64,000 nt of DNA, taken from positions 207,054 through 271,053 of the forward strand of contig CAJNOJ010000052.1 of the NCBI GenBank assembly GCA_905250025.1, in the 5' to 3' direction. Both the position numbers and the translations under genes were made by a program. Under the pieces are notes generated by a model that saw only the letters and a program-made list of their open reading frames with translations, ran no database searches and was not told the DNA's origin. Positions 36,804 to 49,700 of the stretch are shown one piece after another (the first letter of the stretch is position 1; each line of letters starts with the position of its first letter). Source of the DNA: Adineta ricciae. Taxonomy: Eukaryota > Rotifera > Eurotatoria > Adinetida > Adinetidae.

Positions 36804-39800
36804 ATGGCGAAGTGGAAGAAACAGACTTGGACGATTGATCACGATAATCCCAATGCGAGAAATGCGGACAATCACTATGCAAATACGCATGAACATTCAA
36901 CAGCAGAATTGCAGTTATCTTCTCAGAACAAACCGCAGTACGTACATTCCATTAGTGTATAGCGGCCTCTTTCGAGAAAATCGATAGGAGAACAATGTTT
37001 GTATTGATTGTTATAAAAGCAAAAACGTTTTTGTCTTCTTGACCTGATCAGAATTGATAATTTTAATAGTTTCTTATCAATATCAGTTTGATGCATACAC
37101 TCACGTGCTTTTTCGATATTAACCAATAAGTTTGCCCCTTTTATAATTAATCAGCTGTTTCCTGTCAGGGCAAATTGAATTGCGCAGTGAATGTCAGATT
37201 TCTAATGAGTGAATTTAATTCACTTCAATGGGTAAATTAATAAAAAAAAATCATCATAAAAACAGGTTTTTACTTCGCCGTTATTTCCTGTTCAGTTATA
37301 CACGAGAAATTGTTTGATTTAGAGCAAATGGAGTTCCTATTGGGGAAGAGAACGAGTTGAAAAAGACTTTGTTTAAACAAAAGAATAATAACGAACATGG
37401 AGAATCGAATGTCGAAACTGAAAAGAACAAAAATGCTTCGTAAGACTTCTGTTTTTCTTGCTTAATTGTAATGTTTTTATGGAACATTTAGAAAGAAGAA
37501 TGTGCCAGCTGGCCGAAAATTAGGATTTTTTGAAATAGTAAGCTTTGATTTACCACAAGGCAATCGTCATTAACGAATTCAAATTTTCTAGTATAAATTT
37601 GCCGATAAATTAGATTATTTATGTATGTTTATTGGCAGTATAGCTTGCATGGGAACTGGGTAAGCAGTTTTTTCTTTATACAATATCAATTCAGAAAGAA
37701 AAACAACGTATCATTTGCATTCAGCGCGGTGTTTCCATTGATGATGTTTATCTATGAAGGTACGAATTATCTTGAAGAAGAAGATTGATTTCGTTACTTT
37801 ATTATCTACCGTTTAGGCGTTGCAAGCGGATTCGTTAGTGCCGGGGTGATAGATACACCACTAAATATGACTTTCGAAGGGATTAATAATGCATGGTTAG
37901 AGATTAAAAGAACTCTTTTATGGCATTATTTGTGAAATTGTTTTCTTGAAATAGCATTCCACAAGCTCCTGGATCCATTTCTGATGTTATCGCAGAAATC
38001 CGAGGTAGAATCAAATGGTATGTCATATTAGGATGTATAAGTATTCTTTGCTATTGGATTGGTTATTCATTATGGGTAAGAAGAGTAATGTGATTTAAAG
38101 AAAGAAATAAAGGGTGTTGATATAGATGATTGCAGCCGAACGGCAAGTTCGACGAATGCGATATGCTTTATTTCGATCGATTATGCGGCAGGAAATGGGA
38201 TGGTTTGACAAATTGAATCCAGGCGAATTAAGTAGTCGTTTAGTAGCTGACCTAGGTGAGAGAAAGCTAGAGAATATTTCAAGAAACGACGATTATTCTT
38301 TATAGACAAAATTCGTGATGGTCTCGGAGACAAAAAAGCTGATTTTATCAGTTTAATTTGTCGACTCATTGGTGGTCTTGTATTTGCATTCACAAGCGGT
38401 ACGTTTCTCAAGAATTCGAACTCGACTATTTATCTTCTGTGCTATTAGGATGGAAATTAGCATTAGTTTTTATATCACTCAGTCCGTTAACAATCATTGC
38501 ATTCAATGTCACAATGAGAGTATGTGAAGACACATTTCATCGTACTTGTGGATTTGTAATCAACTGATTTTTAGGTTATTATTAAATATACAAGAGCAGA
38601 AGTAGCAGCGTATTCGAAAGCGAGTGCCGTAGCTCAAGAAGTTCTTGGTTCTATACGAACGGTCACAGCTTTTGGTGGACAGAAGAAAGAAGAACAGAGG
38701 TTTTATACGAAGATTTTCTGAATATGAACACGGTATCGAATGCTATTGTCCATCGATTTAGATTCGCAGAGAATTTAACTGATGCGAAAGATATTGGTAT
38801 AAAGAAAGGCCTCTACATGGGCATATGTCAGGGTTTTGCACAGGTGGCTATATATCTATCATTTTCTATTACATTTTGGTGTAAGTGCTCGGAAATTATT
38901 TTTATAACATTATTAAAAATCTTTTTGTTTTTAGATGGACCACATCTTGTTCGAACCGAATGTGAAAACTACAGTGGCGGCACTGTGATTGTTGTATGTA
39001 AATCTCAAAGACGAGCTAATACAGTTTCAATCGGATACTCAAATTACTTTTCAGATATTCGTATCATGTCTACAATCAACATTCAGTATTTCGCAAATAG
39101 TTCCAAATCTTCAAGCGTTTGCTGAAGCGGCTGGCAGTGGTGGTTTTGTCTTTGATATTATTTCGAGAGTAATATATCAGAATTTGATCTAACTATGATA
39201 TTAATTGCATGTCATTTGGTTAGATTTCTAAAATCAATGCCTTTGAAGATAAGGGTGAAAAACCAGCGAACGTTGTAGGTGATATTGAATTAAGAGATGT
39301 CGAGTTTACTTATCCAGCCCGTGTAGATACACAAGTAAGTGAGATGGATCTTTATTCTGTCTGTTTCTCAATAGCTTCTGTTTTTAGATCTTGAAAAAGG
39401 TGAGCATGAAGATTCCATCGGGTAAAACTGTTGCACTTGTCGGAGCATCTGGCTGTGGAAGTAAGCTCATCTCATTCTTCTATCCTGTTCTCACACGTCT
39501 TCTTCCTTTAGAAAGTACCACCATTCAGCTTATTCAACGATTCTATGATCCCGAAGAAGGACTAGTTCTTCTCGATGGCAGAGACATCAAAACTCTCAAC
39601 GTCGCTTGGCTTCGATCACACATCGGCATTGTCAGTCAAGAGCCGGTTCTCTTCACTGGATCGATCGAAGAAAACATTCGATTTGGAAAACCAGATGCAA
39701 CTGATGATGAAGTACAATATGCAGCTAAGATGGCCAATGCACATGATTTCATCATGGAACTTCCAGAAGTACGATCACTGTCATATCGCTTTTTTGTGAT

Positions 39801-42800
39801 TGTGCGTGTTTGATTTGACTGAGTAGAATTACAAGACGTCGTCGGGAGACAAACTAAGTGGTGGACAAAAACAACGAGGTAAGAGAAGTAAAATGGAGTG
39901 GGAGCTGAGAGTTATAGGATTGACTATTTAGTGGCGATTGCTCGTGCATTGATATCGAATCCGAGGATTTTGCTGTTAGACGAAGCAACAAGTGCACTTG
40001 GTGAGTAACGATATGTGTGAGGGTGAGAGCAAGAAGGATGAAGTAAATGTTGTTTGTATGAACTAGACAATACAAGTGAACGTGTTGTACAAGATGCATT
40101 GGATCGAGCGAAGCAAGGTCGAACAACGATCGTGATTGCTCATCGTTTGAGTACAATTCGAAATGCTGACTTGATCATTGCATTGGACAAAGGCGAAGTG
40201 ATCGAGAACGGCACACACGATGATCTGATGGAAAAGAAAGGTCTGTACTATGAGCTGGTGACAGCTCAACAGCGTAAAGAGAAGAATATAGATGCTGAGT
40301 CATCGGATGACGAAGATGCACAAGACGCGAATAAAAAATGTAAGTCATTTCACGAGTAATGTCAACTATTTACTGCGTCTGACTTTAGATGAAGTATTTA
40401 GTAAACGTACAATGTCAGTTGGCTCTGTGCAATCAGTCACATCTGATACTGCAGATGTTGTTGCTGATGATGAGACTACGGTGGAAGTACAGAGAAAGAA
40501 ATTCTTTCGTCAACCGTTTATCTTCAAAATTCTAAAACTTAACATGCCTGAAATATCCTGGATTCTAATTGGATCTATATCATCAATGGCATTTGGTTGT
40601 TTAACACCCGTAAGTTTCTTCTTTGAAAAGTCTCGATGGCGGTTTATTTACATCTGTTATGTTTTCCTCAGATTTTTGCATTGTTTTTTTCGAATATCTA
40701 CGGATTGTTTGCTGAACGAGATATTAACAAAGCGAATATTTTAACTCGTAATTACGTCTTGGTGATTTTCTTTACTGGCGTGGCTGGTGGTATATGTCAA
40801 TGTATCAGCAGTATTGCTTTCTCGAAAAGTGGCGAAGCATTAACCATGCGTATGCGTACAATGTCGTTTGGAGCGATGCTAAGACAAGAAATGGGTTGGT
40901 TTGATAGAGAAGAAAATAACCTTGGCGCTTTAGTTACTCAATTGTCATCTGATGCGTCAAGTTTGAAGGTGAGTGAAACAAAATTTTCTCTTAAAAAAAT
41001 CAGCGTTACCTACGTGCTTGTCTTTGTTTCCCGCGAATAGGGTTTGTCCGGTCTTCGAATGGGTGTTATTTTGAATGCTGTAGGCGCAATTGTATCTGCA
41101 CTAGTGATTGCATTTTTAGCTGGATGGAAATTGACATTAGTGATCTTGCTCTTCGTTCCTCTGATGATTTTTACGGGAACTATGCAAGGCAAACGAATGG
41201 CAAATGCCAGCAACGTGAAAAAAGCAGCACAGCAGAAAAAAGAAAAGCTGTCATGGGCAGAAAAAGGTGGAATGGTAAGAAATCTTAAACCTTTGATCAG
41301 CACAGTGACTGTCAATCTGTATAAATAAATCTCTTTTTCAGTTTGCTACAGAAGCCATTGATAGTGTTCGCGCAGTAGTTGGACTTCATCAAGAAGAATA
41401 TTTCATTTCGAACTATGAAGACTGTTTTAACAAAAGCTTTCGGTATGTATTTACGGTGTTTTTCTGAGGAAAAAGCTGTTAATTGTGTTTTCACAGACAA
41501 GCTATGATCAAAATTCAAATTCAGTCGATTGGAACAGCTTTGGCCAATTCATTAATGTTCTTCATTCATGCAACTGCCTTCGGATATGGTAGCTTTCTTG
41601 TAGAGAAGCAGGAAATGGAAGTTCTCTATGTCTTTCGGTTAGTAGATATTGAAATTTCGATGCAATGAAGAATAGAATATAAATTCAATTCCTTTTGTAG
41701 AGTGTTCTCGGTCGTCACATTTGGTGCAATGAGTGTTGGCCGGTAGGTACTCGAATGAATCATGAAAATAAAAGATTTTCTTTTTGTAGATCCACAGCAA
41801 TGATTCCGGATTACGCCAAAGGAAAGGAAAGCGCTATCCGTATCTTAAAATTAAATAGCCGTCAATCAAAGATTGATCCTCAGAATAATGATGGTATCGT
41901 GTTGGTAGGTTTTCTCCATTTGAAACAATGTTCAAAAAATCCTTTCTATTTTCAGAATAAGATGATCGGTAATGTTCAATTCGATCAAGTAAAATTCAAA
42001 TATCCATCTCGACCAACATTACGCGTCTTGAAAGATTTCAAATTATTAGCAGATGCAGGACAAACAACTGCACTCTGCGGACCAAGTGGTTCAGGGTAAG
42101 TTCTTCATTTGTGCAGTGACTGTCGTATCTCGATCGTTAACTTTTAGAAAAAGCACATGTGTCGCACTTCTCCTTCGATTTTATGATCCAAGCGAAGGCA
42201 CGGTGTTGCTTGATGGTCATGATATCCGCACATTAAGTTTACCGTGGTTACGTTCTCAAATTGGCTTTGTTCAACAAGAGCCCGTCCTATTTAATTTAAG
42301 CATCCGTGATAATATAGCATATGGTGATAATACAAGATTTGTGTCACAACAAGAAATAGAAGAAGCAGCAAAAAAAGCAAATATTCATGATACGATTGTC
42401 GCCTTGCCTGACGTAAATAGATCTCATTTCAAAAGTAACTTCATCGTTTAATGGCGATATATTTCTAGGGCTATGATACATCATGTGGAGCAAAAGGCAG
42501 TCAAATGAGTGGAGGACAAAAACAACGAATTGCTATAGCGCGTGCATTGATACGCGATCCTAAACTTCTCCTTCTCGATGAAGCTACATCGGCACTAGAT
42601 ATTCAAAGTGAAAAAGTTGTTCAGGCTGCTCTAGACGTGGCGCGAAATGGTCGAACTTGTTTAACGATTGCCCACCGTCTGGTAACGATCCGAAATTCCG
42701 AGAAGATTGTTGTCGTTGATCATGGAAGAATTAAGGAGAGTGGAACGAATGATGAGCTTATGGAACAAAAAGGTATCTACTACAAATTAAATATGGCTCA

Positions 42801-42819
42801 AGAGAGAAATGATGAATAG
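36804..42819 (+). CDS. ABCB: ABCB-type full ABC transporter (P-glycoprotein-like), copy B
   Basis: Tandem paralogue of copy A with the same TMD1-NBD1-TMD2-NBD2 plan. The start at 36,804 gives [20 protein letters not shown]; a first coding intron of about 380 nt follows. TMD1: [81 protein letters not shown]1: [47 protein letters not shown]; this part is identical to copy A over 758 bp. TMD2 starts at [17 protein letters not shown] and includes [23 protein letters not shown]2: GPSGSGKST split by an intron at about 42,099-42,147, [29 protein letters not shown] and IAHRLVT. The stop is at 42,817-42,819. The NBD2 signature reads MSGGQ rather than LSGGQ. Both ATP sites look functional. A drug or toxin efflux role is inferred from the family. 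Confidence 0.93.
39412..40169 (+). repeat. 758-bp block identical to 32,413-33,170 (ABCB copy B, NBD1)
   Basis: Second copy of the identical tract. The base before it and the base after it differ from copy A (GAAG/ATTCC against GACA/ATTCC on the left; CTGAC against CTGAT on the right). Introns and exons are equally identical, so protein-level selection does not explain the match. Confidence 0.95.
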
Positions 42820-43810
42820 AAATGCTATTTTCCAAGTTTTTAAATCTACCCCTTCGAAGCTCTATATGTGTACATATACGTATTTATATACGTGTTAGTC
42901 TATGTCCGATATACTTCTATCTAATTTTCATTTTATTTCTTCTTGTTCGTTTTTTATTTTATGAGCAATTGTTTATATAGTAAAAATGTTACGTAATAAA
43001 CAGGCAATAAATCGTGAAAAGATTTTTCCATGGGAGGAGAAGAAAATGTCATCGCAGCTGACAGAATCAATGCGATGCGCTAATAGACGTGGCATCTGAT
43101 TGATGACATCCATTGATGTGCAATTCCGAATACATCACGAACTCTGTACCATAAATAGAGATACTCACAATGGAAAGCATCTATACAAATGATATTCTGG
43201 TTTGCAAAACAAACAACTCTCCAGGAAATATTGTTCATGCATTCAGTAAGATCAATACTAATGAATTGTTTGATTACTTTGGATCATTCGTTCTATCACT
43301 AACAAAAATAAGTCGTTAGAACAGATGTGGGTCTCATTACACTCGCATAAGACCTTTTATATGATAAAATAAACACTCCCTGGACAAATTGCAATCATAT
43401 ACGTATTTACACATGATCTATAACTATCATCAGGATAATTTGTTCAATAGTGACAAATAATCGAGCCGACTCGTATGTGAGAAGCAGTAATAAATGCAAT
43501 ATTTAGAGTTTGAAGACGTCATCTATATTTATTACAAGATCAGAAAGAATCAGATATACACAAAAGACTATACGCACAGCCATTTTGTTGCTTTCACTAA
43601 TGAAAAACAGACAGAGAGAGAGAGAAAGGTTCGCACATTTCTGCCGAAGTTTAATTACGAACAACGAGTAAACAAAGCCGATTAGAATAGACATACATGA
43701 AAAACAACAGACAGTTTTGTTTCGTTTTTGAGTGATGAACATCGCGAGTGATTTGTGAAAAGAGTAAGAAGTGAAAGCCGACTTCTAAGAGAATTCATTG
43801 AGTCATTGTA
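42820..43810. other. Convergent intergenic region, ABCB copy B / SRSF10-like
   Basis: About 990 bp between two facing stop codons. It holds poly(A) signals for ABCB copy B on the left, AT-rich sequence, and a short GA repeat near 43,613-43,625. Open frames of 60-80 codons on both strands here show no domain and are probably chance. Confidence 0.45.
42995..43011 (+). promoter_or_regulatory. Two poly(A) signals of ABCB copy B
   Basis: AATAAA at 42,995-43,000 and again at 43,006-43,011, about 180 bp after the stop codon. Confidence 0.55.
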
Positions 43811-45252
43811 TTAATTATCAGCAGGTGATCGCGAGCGACTGATGCGGCGACCACCATTTCCATTACCACTGCCATTTCGTTTATTATAATTGGGTGTGCC
43901 CGATCTCGAGCGGGAGCGACTTGCCGGCCTAAATGGAAACCATACGAATCAAAATAGATCCAATGTAATTAATTGAAATAAATGTCAAGAACGGAATTGG
44001 TTCGTCGTCTCAGAGATCTTAGTGGATAGTTATATCGTCATTCCATTGCATTACAAGGTCAAGAGTAGCAACTATAGTCTTCATCATAGTCGACCTTTGG
44101 TAGTTTAGGAATATATCTAACTAAAATAGAATCTTTACTTACCGTCGTGGTACGGGAGATCGCGAATGTGGCGAACGAGATCGGCTGCCACCGCCACGAC
44201 GACGATCTCGATTAACTGGCGAACCACTTCGTTGACGACGGTCACGACTAAAGCACATAGGCACATTAATTAATCTAGATAGCCCAGTGGATATTTACCT
44301 TCGTGATCGATCACGTCTACCATGATCACCGCCGCCGCCGCCACGTCCATAACGTGATTCTTTTTCTCTGGCTCTCATTTCCGAAGGCGCTGAAAACGAT
44401 AAGGTTTTGGTTTTCTGTTGATTGAAAATATTAACAAGAGACTTTACTTTTTCGATCGCCACGCGCAAATTCGACTTCAAGTTCTCGGCCAAGTAATCGA
44501 TAACGATCAAGGGCATGTAGTGCCTCTTCTGCAAAAGCAAATATTTTTCTTTCTCCATTGATATCCTATTATCATACTACACTTACCAGCATCGCGACTT
44601 TCCTCATATTCAACAAAACCATAACCTAGTAGAAACATTTGCCATCATATCAATACATTTCCGCTGAGTTTAGTTTACCTTTGGCGTCCCGTGTGTAATA
44701 ATCTAGTGGAAGTGTTATGTCAACAATTCGTCCATAACGACCGAAGATTTTCTTTAAATCTTCATAGCTAAACGAAGAGATTATGTTTCAATAACGGGAT
44801 CAATTTTCTGAAGACAGTCGTTCTCGTCTCTAATCGATATGTCTAACGCGCTAAAAGTAACTGAAATGCATACGTCTCTTGTCTTGCTGCTGTATCGTTT
44901 GTCTGAGACTGTATCATAGAACATCAATGCTGAATTTGTCATTGAGATGAGAAGAATAAGAAAAGGTTTATTGGCTTGACTTTTGCTTGTAGATTATTGA
45001 ACAAAAGGAATGACTGTGTATGGGTATGGGTAGGTGTGATTTAGTTTTTTGTTGGATCACATTTGATACACACCTTAGCAAAAAGAAAAGATCACATGAA
45101 CGATAGACAGTCTGAGAAAATCGTCTTGGTTATTCTACTCGGAACTAAACAGGCACAAACACGTTCACCGAAGATCAAACATACCGAACTTTTTCAGCAA
45201 GTCCACGAATATAAAGTGATGCACTAAGATTGCGAGAATGACGACCCGACAT
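43811..45252 (-). CDS. SRSF10: SR splicing factor, SRSF10-like (RRM plus RS domain)
   Basis: RNA-binding splicing regulator of the nucleus. The start at 45,252 gives MSGRHSRNLSASLYIRGLAE. One RRM follows: RNP2 LYIRGL, then FGRYGRIVDITLPLDYYTRD, RNP1 KGYGFVEY, and ALHALDRYRLLGRELEVEFA ending in RGDRKTPSEMRAREKE. The phrase A(Q/R)GDRKTP is typical of SRSF10/SRSF12. A Gly-rich hinge and an RS domain follow (RSRSPHSRSPVPRR, RPASRSRSRSGTPNYN, RRISRSRSPADN), with the stop at 43,811. Intron 1 is long for this genome (about 44,769-45,186). It is head to head with stathmin, 387 bp apart. Confidence 0.88.
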
Positions 45253-45639
45253 ATTCAACGTTTCGCTAATATCGTTATGAATGAACAAGTACGATAGAGA
45301 TACGCATGCAAACAAGAAAGAGCGAGAGAAGAGAAAGAAAGAAAGAAAGGAAGGTTAGTTGTTTCTTTTATATGTCCTCTAAGTGCATTAATGTTTTATC
45401 AAATGTGTTTTATGTTATTGGTTGCACATTACAATCTTTACCATGTGGTCGTTTTTTTTGTATAGTCCAGACTGTCGGTAGTATTTGTCCGGACTTTTCT
45501 TTTACTAGTACATTACTATAAAGAAACAGACAGAATTTTATGAACTATCATCTGCCATGATTTATGTAGATCACCTTTATATCTTTTTTTCATTCTGTAG
45601 ATTCTGTTGAAAGTATTTTAATCATTTTTTCTGTTAATC
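45253..45639. promoter_or_regulatory. Divergent promoter region, SRSF10-like / stathmin
   Basis: 387 bp between two opposite start codons. It contains a strand-asymmetric purine tract (AAGAAAGAGCGAGAGAAG, then four GAAA units) at about 45,311-45,355 and AT-rich sequence to its right. No clear TATA box was seen. Confidence 0.45.
45311..45355 (+). repeat. Purine tract with (GAAA)n microsatellite
   Basis: Almost pure A/G run including a short GAAA tandem repeat, in the spacer between SRSF10-like and stathmin. Short, and common in AT-rich genomes. Confidence 0.6.
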
Positions 45640-46460
45640 ATGGAGAGTAAGTTCGAAGAAAAGTTGAATCAACTTTCATGTAAGTCTTACATTCTAGCTC
45701 CAAAACGAACAGCAACAACGATAACACTCTCCGAAGCTTCGGCGACATTGGCTGAATCAGCCGGTGGCCTTGCATTCGAAGTCAAGATCGCTGAATCACC
45801 GCGACACAATGCCAATATTCTTCCACCAGCACATTTTCTTTCTCCAAGTGCCAAAGGAAATCAAGTCGACTCGGCTATACCATTGACTCCTGAAAGCATA
45901 ACGGAAAAATTAAAACGTGCTGAAGAGCGTCGTCTTAGTTTGGAACAACTTCGTGCAACATTACTTGCTGCTGAAAATAATCGTCCAAATGAGATCAGTA
46001 AAATCAAGGATCAACAAGCTGAAGGTTTGAGATGTTCATGTAAGACTAACTCGATCGAATAAGTGAATGTTTTTAGAATTTAAAAAGCAAACCGAGGAAA
46101 AGTTGCAGAAAAAACTCGAATCAGCTAAGGAAAATCGGGAACGTGTCTTACTAGCGAAAGTTGAAAAAGCGAAAGCACCGATCGAAAAAGGTCTCGCTAC
46201 TGTTCAACAAAACTTAGCTAAACTCGAAGAAGAACGACAATTGTTACAAGAAAAGATCAATCAAAAACTGAACACGGCTGAAACAAGTAAACAAACATCA
46301 GATATTTCATTGATCGAACTAGTCTTCTCATTGTTTTGTTTAAGATCGACAAGAACAATTAGATCGTCTAATGGAGAAACTTAACGAACATGATAAAAAG
46401 ATTGAAGCAGTTAAAAGTCAAGCAAAAGCAGAAGCTCTTTTGGCTGAAGAAACAGTTTAA
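45640..46460 (+). CDS. STMN: Stathmin family microtubule regulator
   Basis: Stathmins bind two tubulin dimers along one long helix and promote microtubule disassembly. Three exons (45,640-46,024; 46,077-46,286; 46,345-46,460) total 711 nt and encode 236 residues. The N-terminal part has SCKSYILAPKR and GGLAFEVKIAE, the beta-hairpin cap region of the family. A Ser/Pro phosphorylation-type segment follows (PLTPESITEKLKRAEERR), then the tubulin-binding helix (FKKQTEEKLQKKLESAKENR, and repeats of similar spacing to the end). It is longer than vertebrate stathmin-1 (149 residues). The first donor is GTTTGA; a better-looking GTAAGA 15 nt downstream would create an immediate stop. AATAAA follows at 46,623. 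Confidence 0.88.
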
Positions 46461-46622
46461 ACCAAAACCAAACTTCCAGATACTTCTTTTTTTTCTGTAT
46501 AAAATTCGAAATTGTAATTCCTGTGATTTCTATGTCTTCTGATCCAAACCAGTGCTATTTTTCTTATCCTGTCAAAAACATGAACTGTCCTATGTCAGAT
46601 GAATATATTTTCTATTTTGTGC

Positions 46623-46628
46623 AATAAA
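46623..46628 (+). promoter_or_regulatory. Poly(A) signal of stathmin
   Basis: AATAAA about 160 bp past the stathmin stop and about 120 bp before the VPS8 start codon. Confidence 0.55.
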
Positions 46629-46745
46629 ATGATGTTCTTTTCAAATTCTCCTCGTTTACAAGCATAAAAAAGAATGCGAACTAGTCGACCAATGAGAACG
46701 ATCTTTTCTAGATTCGAATGATATTTTAAAACAAACACACAATTC

Positions 46746-49700
46746 ATGTCAGACTCTATTGGTGATAATCAAAAAGTGTAAGATATTCTCTCATCTGATC
46801 TCTTCTTATATTCCACATGTCTCTTATTCCCTTTTCAGTTCATCTCTTTCCAAAGATATCGATTCCTTATTAGACGAATGCGACCCTGCATCATCATCGA
46901 TTGACGATCTTCTATTCGATATCCCAGCGTTAACAATACTTCCTAGTCTTGAAAGTATTCTTCATGAACATGATCCAACATTAGATAGTATCTCTTTATC
47001 ATCGTCGACACAAAATCAAACTCTAACACAATATGACGAAAAGCCCGCGCATAATTTACCTCAGATTCTATCTCCTCATCCATCATCCGCATCATTTGAT
47101 TCTTTACTCGATATTCCTAATCAACCGCTTGATAATTATATTCTTAAAATCCACCAACAGCAGCAAGACGCAGCGAGTACAGATGAATCATTTGTGGAAA
47201 TACCTAAGCATAACCAAATCAATCATGGTTCTTTACTAAAAGTTATCGAACTACAGACGATATCAAATCAATTAACACTTTGCATAGAACGTACGAATTA
47301 TGGAAATCCGACGACGATCGATGTGTTCGTAAATCGTTTCGCAGCAATCGGTACCAGTAAAAGTGTTGTTCTTCTTTTCGAACATCAAACTCAAATATTA
47401 AAACATTGTTTGAATAGTGATATATCCAATGGTGCTGTTTCCGCATTGAATTTCAATAATGATGCTACGCGTATCTTAGTTGGATATGCACGTGGACGTA
47501 TTCTAATGTTCGATTGTTCGAATGGAAAACTTCTACGGAATATTAGCAATGATATTCATGCGCCAGACACCGCGATCTTGAACATCAAGTTTACTCACGA
47601 TCCAACTGCTGCTATATTTAGTGATAGTGGTGGTAGCGTTTATGTCTTACAATTCACTCGGACTTTAAAACGTGGATATCAATCTAAATGCTTGTTTTCG
47701 GGTAGCCGTGGAGAAGTATGTACAATTGAACCACTTCTGTTCAATCGACAACAAGAATTATTAACATCAAATACCAACGAGAAAATCGAACAACATCCTT
47801 TGAAATCTATGTATTTAGTAGCGTTAGCAACATTCACGAAAGTTTTTCTCTTAGCATTGAAATCGCAGGATAACGTGAAAATTTTACATGTTCAGCGTCT
47901 AGTTGGAAGTAACACAACATTACCTATTCTCAAATGGCAATTTATTATTGTGAAAATCAGCGACGAAATCAATTGTGTTAATCCAGTACTGGCAGCTGTT
48001 CGCGATAAACATTGCATTTTCTTCCAAGTATACACATTTCTTTTCAACATCTTCAAAAAAAATAAAATGGAAATTTCGTTATCTAGATTCAACATGAACG
48101 CGACGATGAGGTACAAATAACGCAATTAAAGCAGATCACTGTCGATTATAGTATCAAATCTTTCTGTTGGCTGAACGCCAGAACTTTCATCTTATTCGAC
48201 ATGTCCGAACGCGCACATGTGATGTAAGACCATGTGCTAGACACCCATCAATAATTTTGATTTTGTATTCTTGTTGACGCTTAGTGATCAACGTTCGGAA
48301 GATCAACTAGAATGTTTACCGTTGTCTCACTGTGAATTGATTTACAATACAATATTTTTTAAATCGTTGGCAACTGGTGGAAATGTTTCGACAGCTTTTG
48401 CCTTAGCCGGACAAAATGCTTGTTATCAGACGTTAATATCGAATCAAGGTCGAATATTTCTACTTGGAACACATATACTCTACGAGATTCGTTTACGAGA
48501 TTGGTCAGAACGGCTGGATTACTATGTTGAAAACGGCAAACATCAATACGAACAAGCGCTCGAACTTGCTTACTCGATGTTGGTGGGAAAAGCCAAAGGT
48601 TTGACAGGTAAATACTTTGTCTTTATACGAAATTCGAAGATGAGTCTTTTTATGGAAAAACAGGTTTACCTATCGATCCGATCAAACGACGTCAATGCAT
48701 TTCCGATCGTATGGTTTCACTGCTCCATTCATATTTGAAATATTCGCTGAATTATGAATGTCCACAGTCGGGTAAAATTGAATTACTTAGACAACACTAT
48801 CGAAATGTTTTACCTCGTTCGATTGATTATTGTTTGCTGATTGATCGATTGGATTTATTATTCGGTCTCATTTATGATCTTTTCTCGAAAGATTCAATCG
48901 CACATGGCATCTATTTACAGTGTTTAGAACCGTATATTTTATCCAATCGCTTCGATACAATTTCACCAATTGTGTTGAAAGATTTCATTCAATCCTACGT
49001 GGAAAATAATCATTTAAGTCAATTAGAAAACTGCCTAAACCGACTAGATGTTTCATGTCTCGATCTCGATCAAATCATTCAAATAACGCGAAAATACGAA
49101 CTCTATATGACATTGTTACATATTTACAGTGAAGCATTTAAAGATTTTACAACGATTGTCAAAGAAATTCTCGAGAAATTGGAAGATGATTTTGCTCAAA
49201 ATCAGGGTAAATTCAACTATCTCATCGAGCAAACTTCATTTTACGATTTAGGTGTAGGTTACAGCTCAAAAATGATTGCTATCGGCAATCAAGCATTAGT
49301 TTTTATTCAAACAACCTTAGTTGGTGATATTTATCCATACGGTGGCCGTCTTTCATCTGATTTAGCTAATTTTGGACGTAACCAGATTATTGATTTCCTC
49401 TCCTACTTACATCCCCGTCAAACAGGTGGTTTGCTCTACACAAATCTGCGCACATTTCTTCATTTCAATACGCGAGACTTCTTTAACTTGTTAACAATGG
49501 CATTTGACAATGAAGACTTCTTACACGATGTCCATACGTCCAAACGACGAGCATTTTGTGATATTTTACTACGTGTGATGGTCGATGATGTTCAATTCTC
49601 CTCAAATCAAATTAGTATTTTATTTAACTTTCTCTCGCGACAATTAGCAAAAGCTGGACAACAACATATCTTCGTTCAGGGAATGTTATTCGAACAGGTA

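Noticed and set aside
29946..42819. Tandem ABCB genes considered as one mobile or segmental duplication of recent age
   Set aside because: Outside the 758-bp block the copies are strongly diverged in exons and introns, so the duplication is old and only the block is recent.
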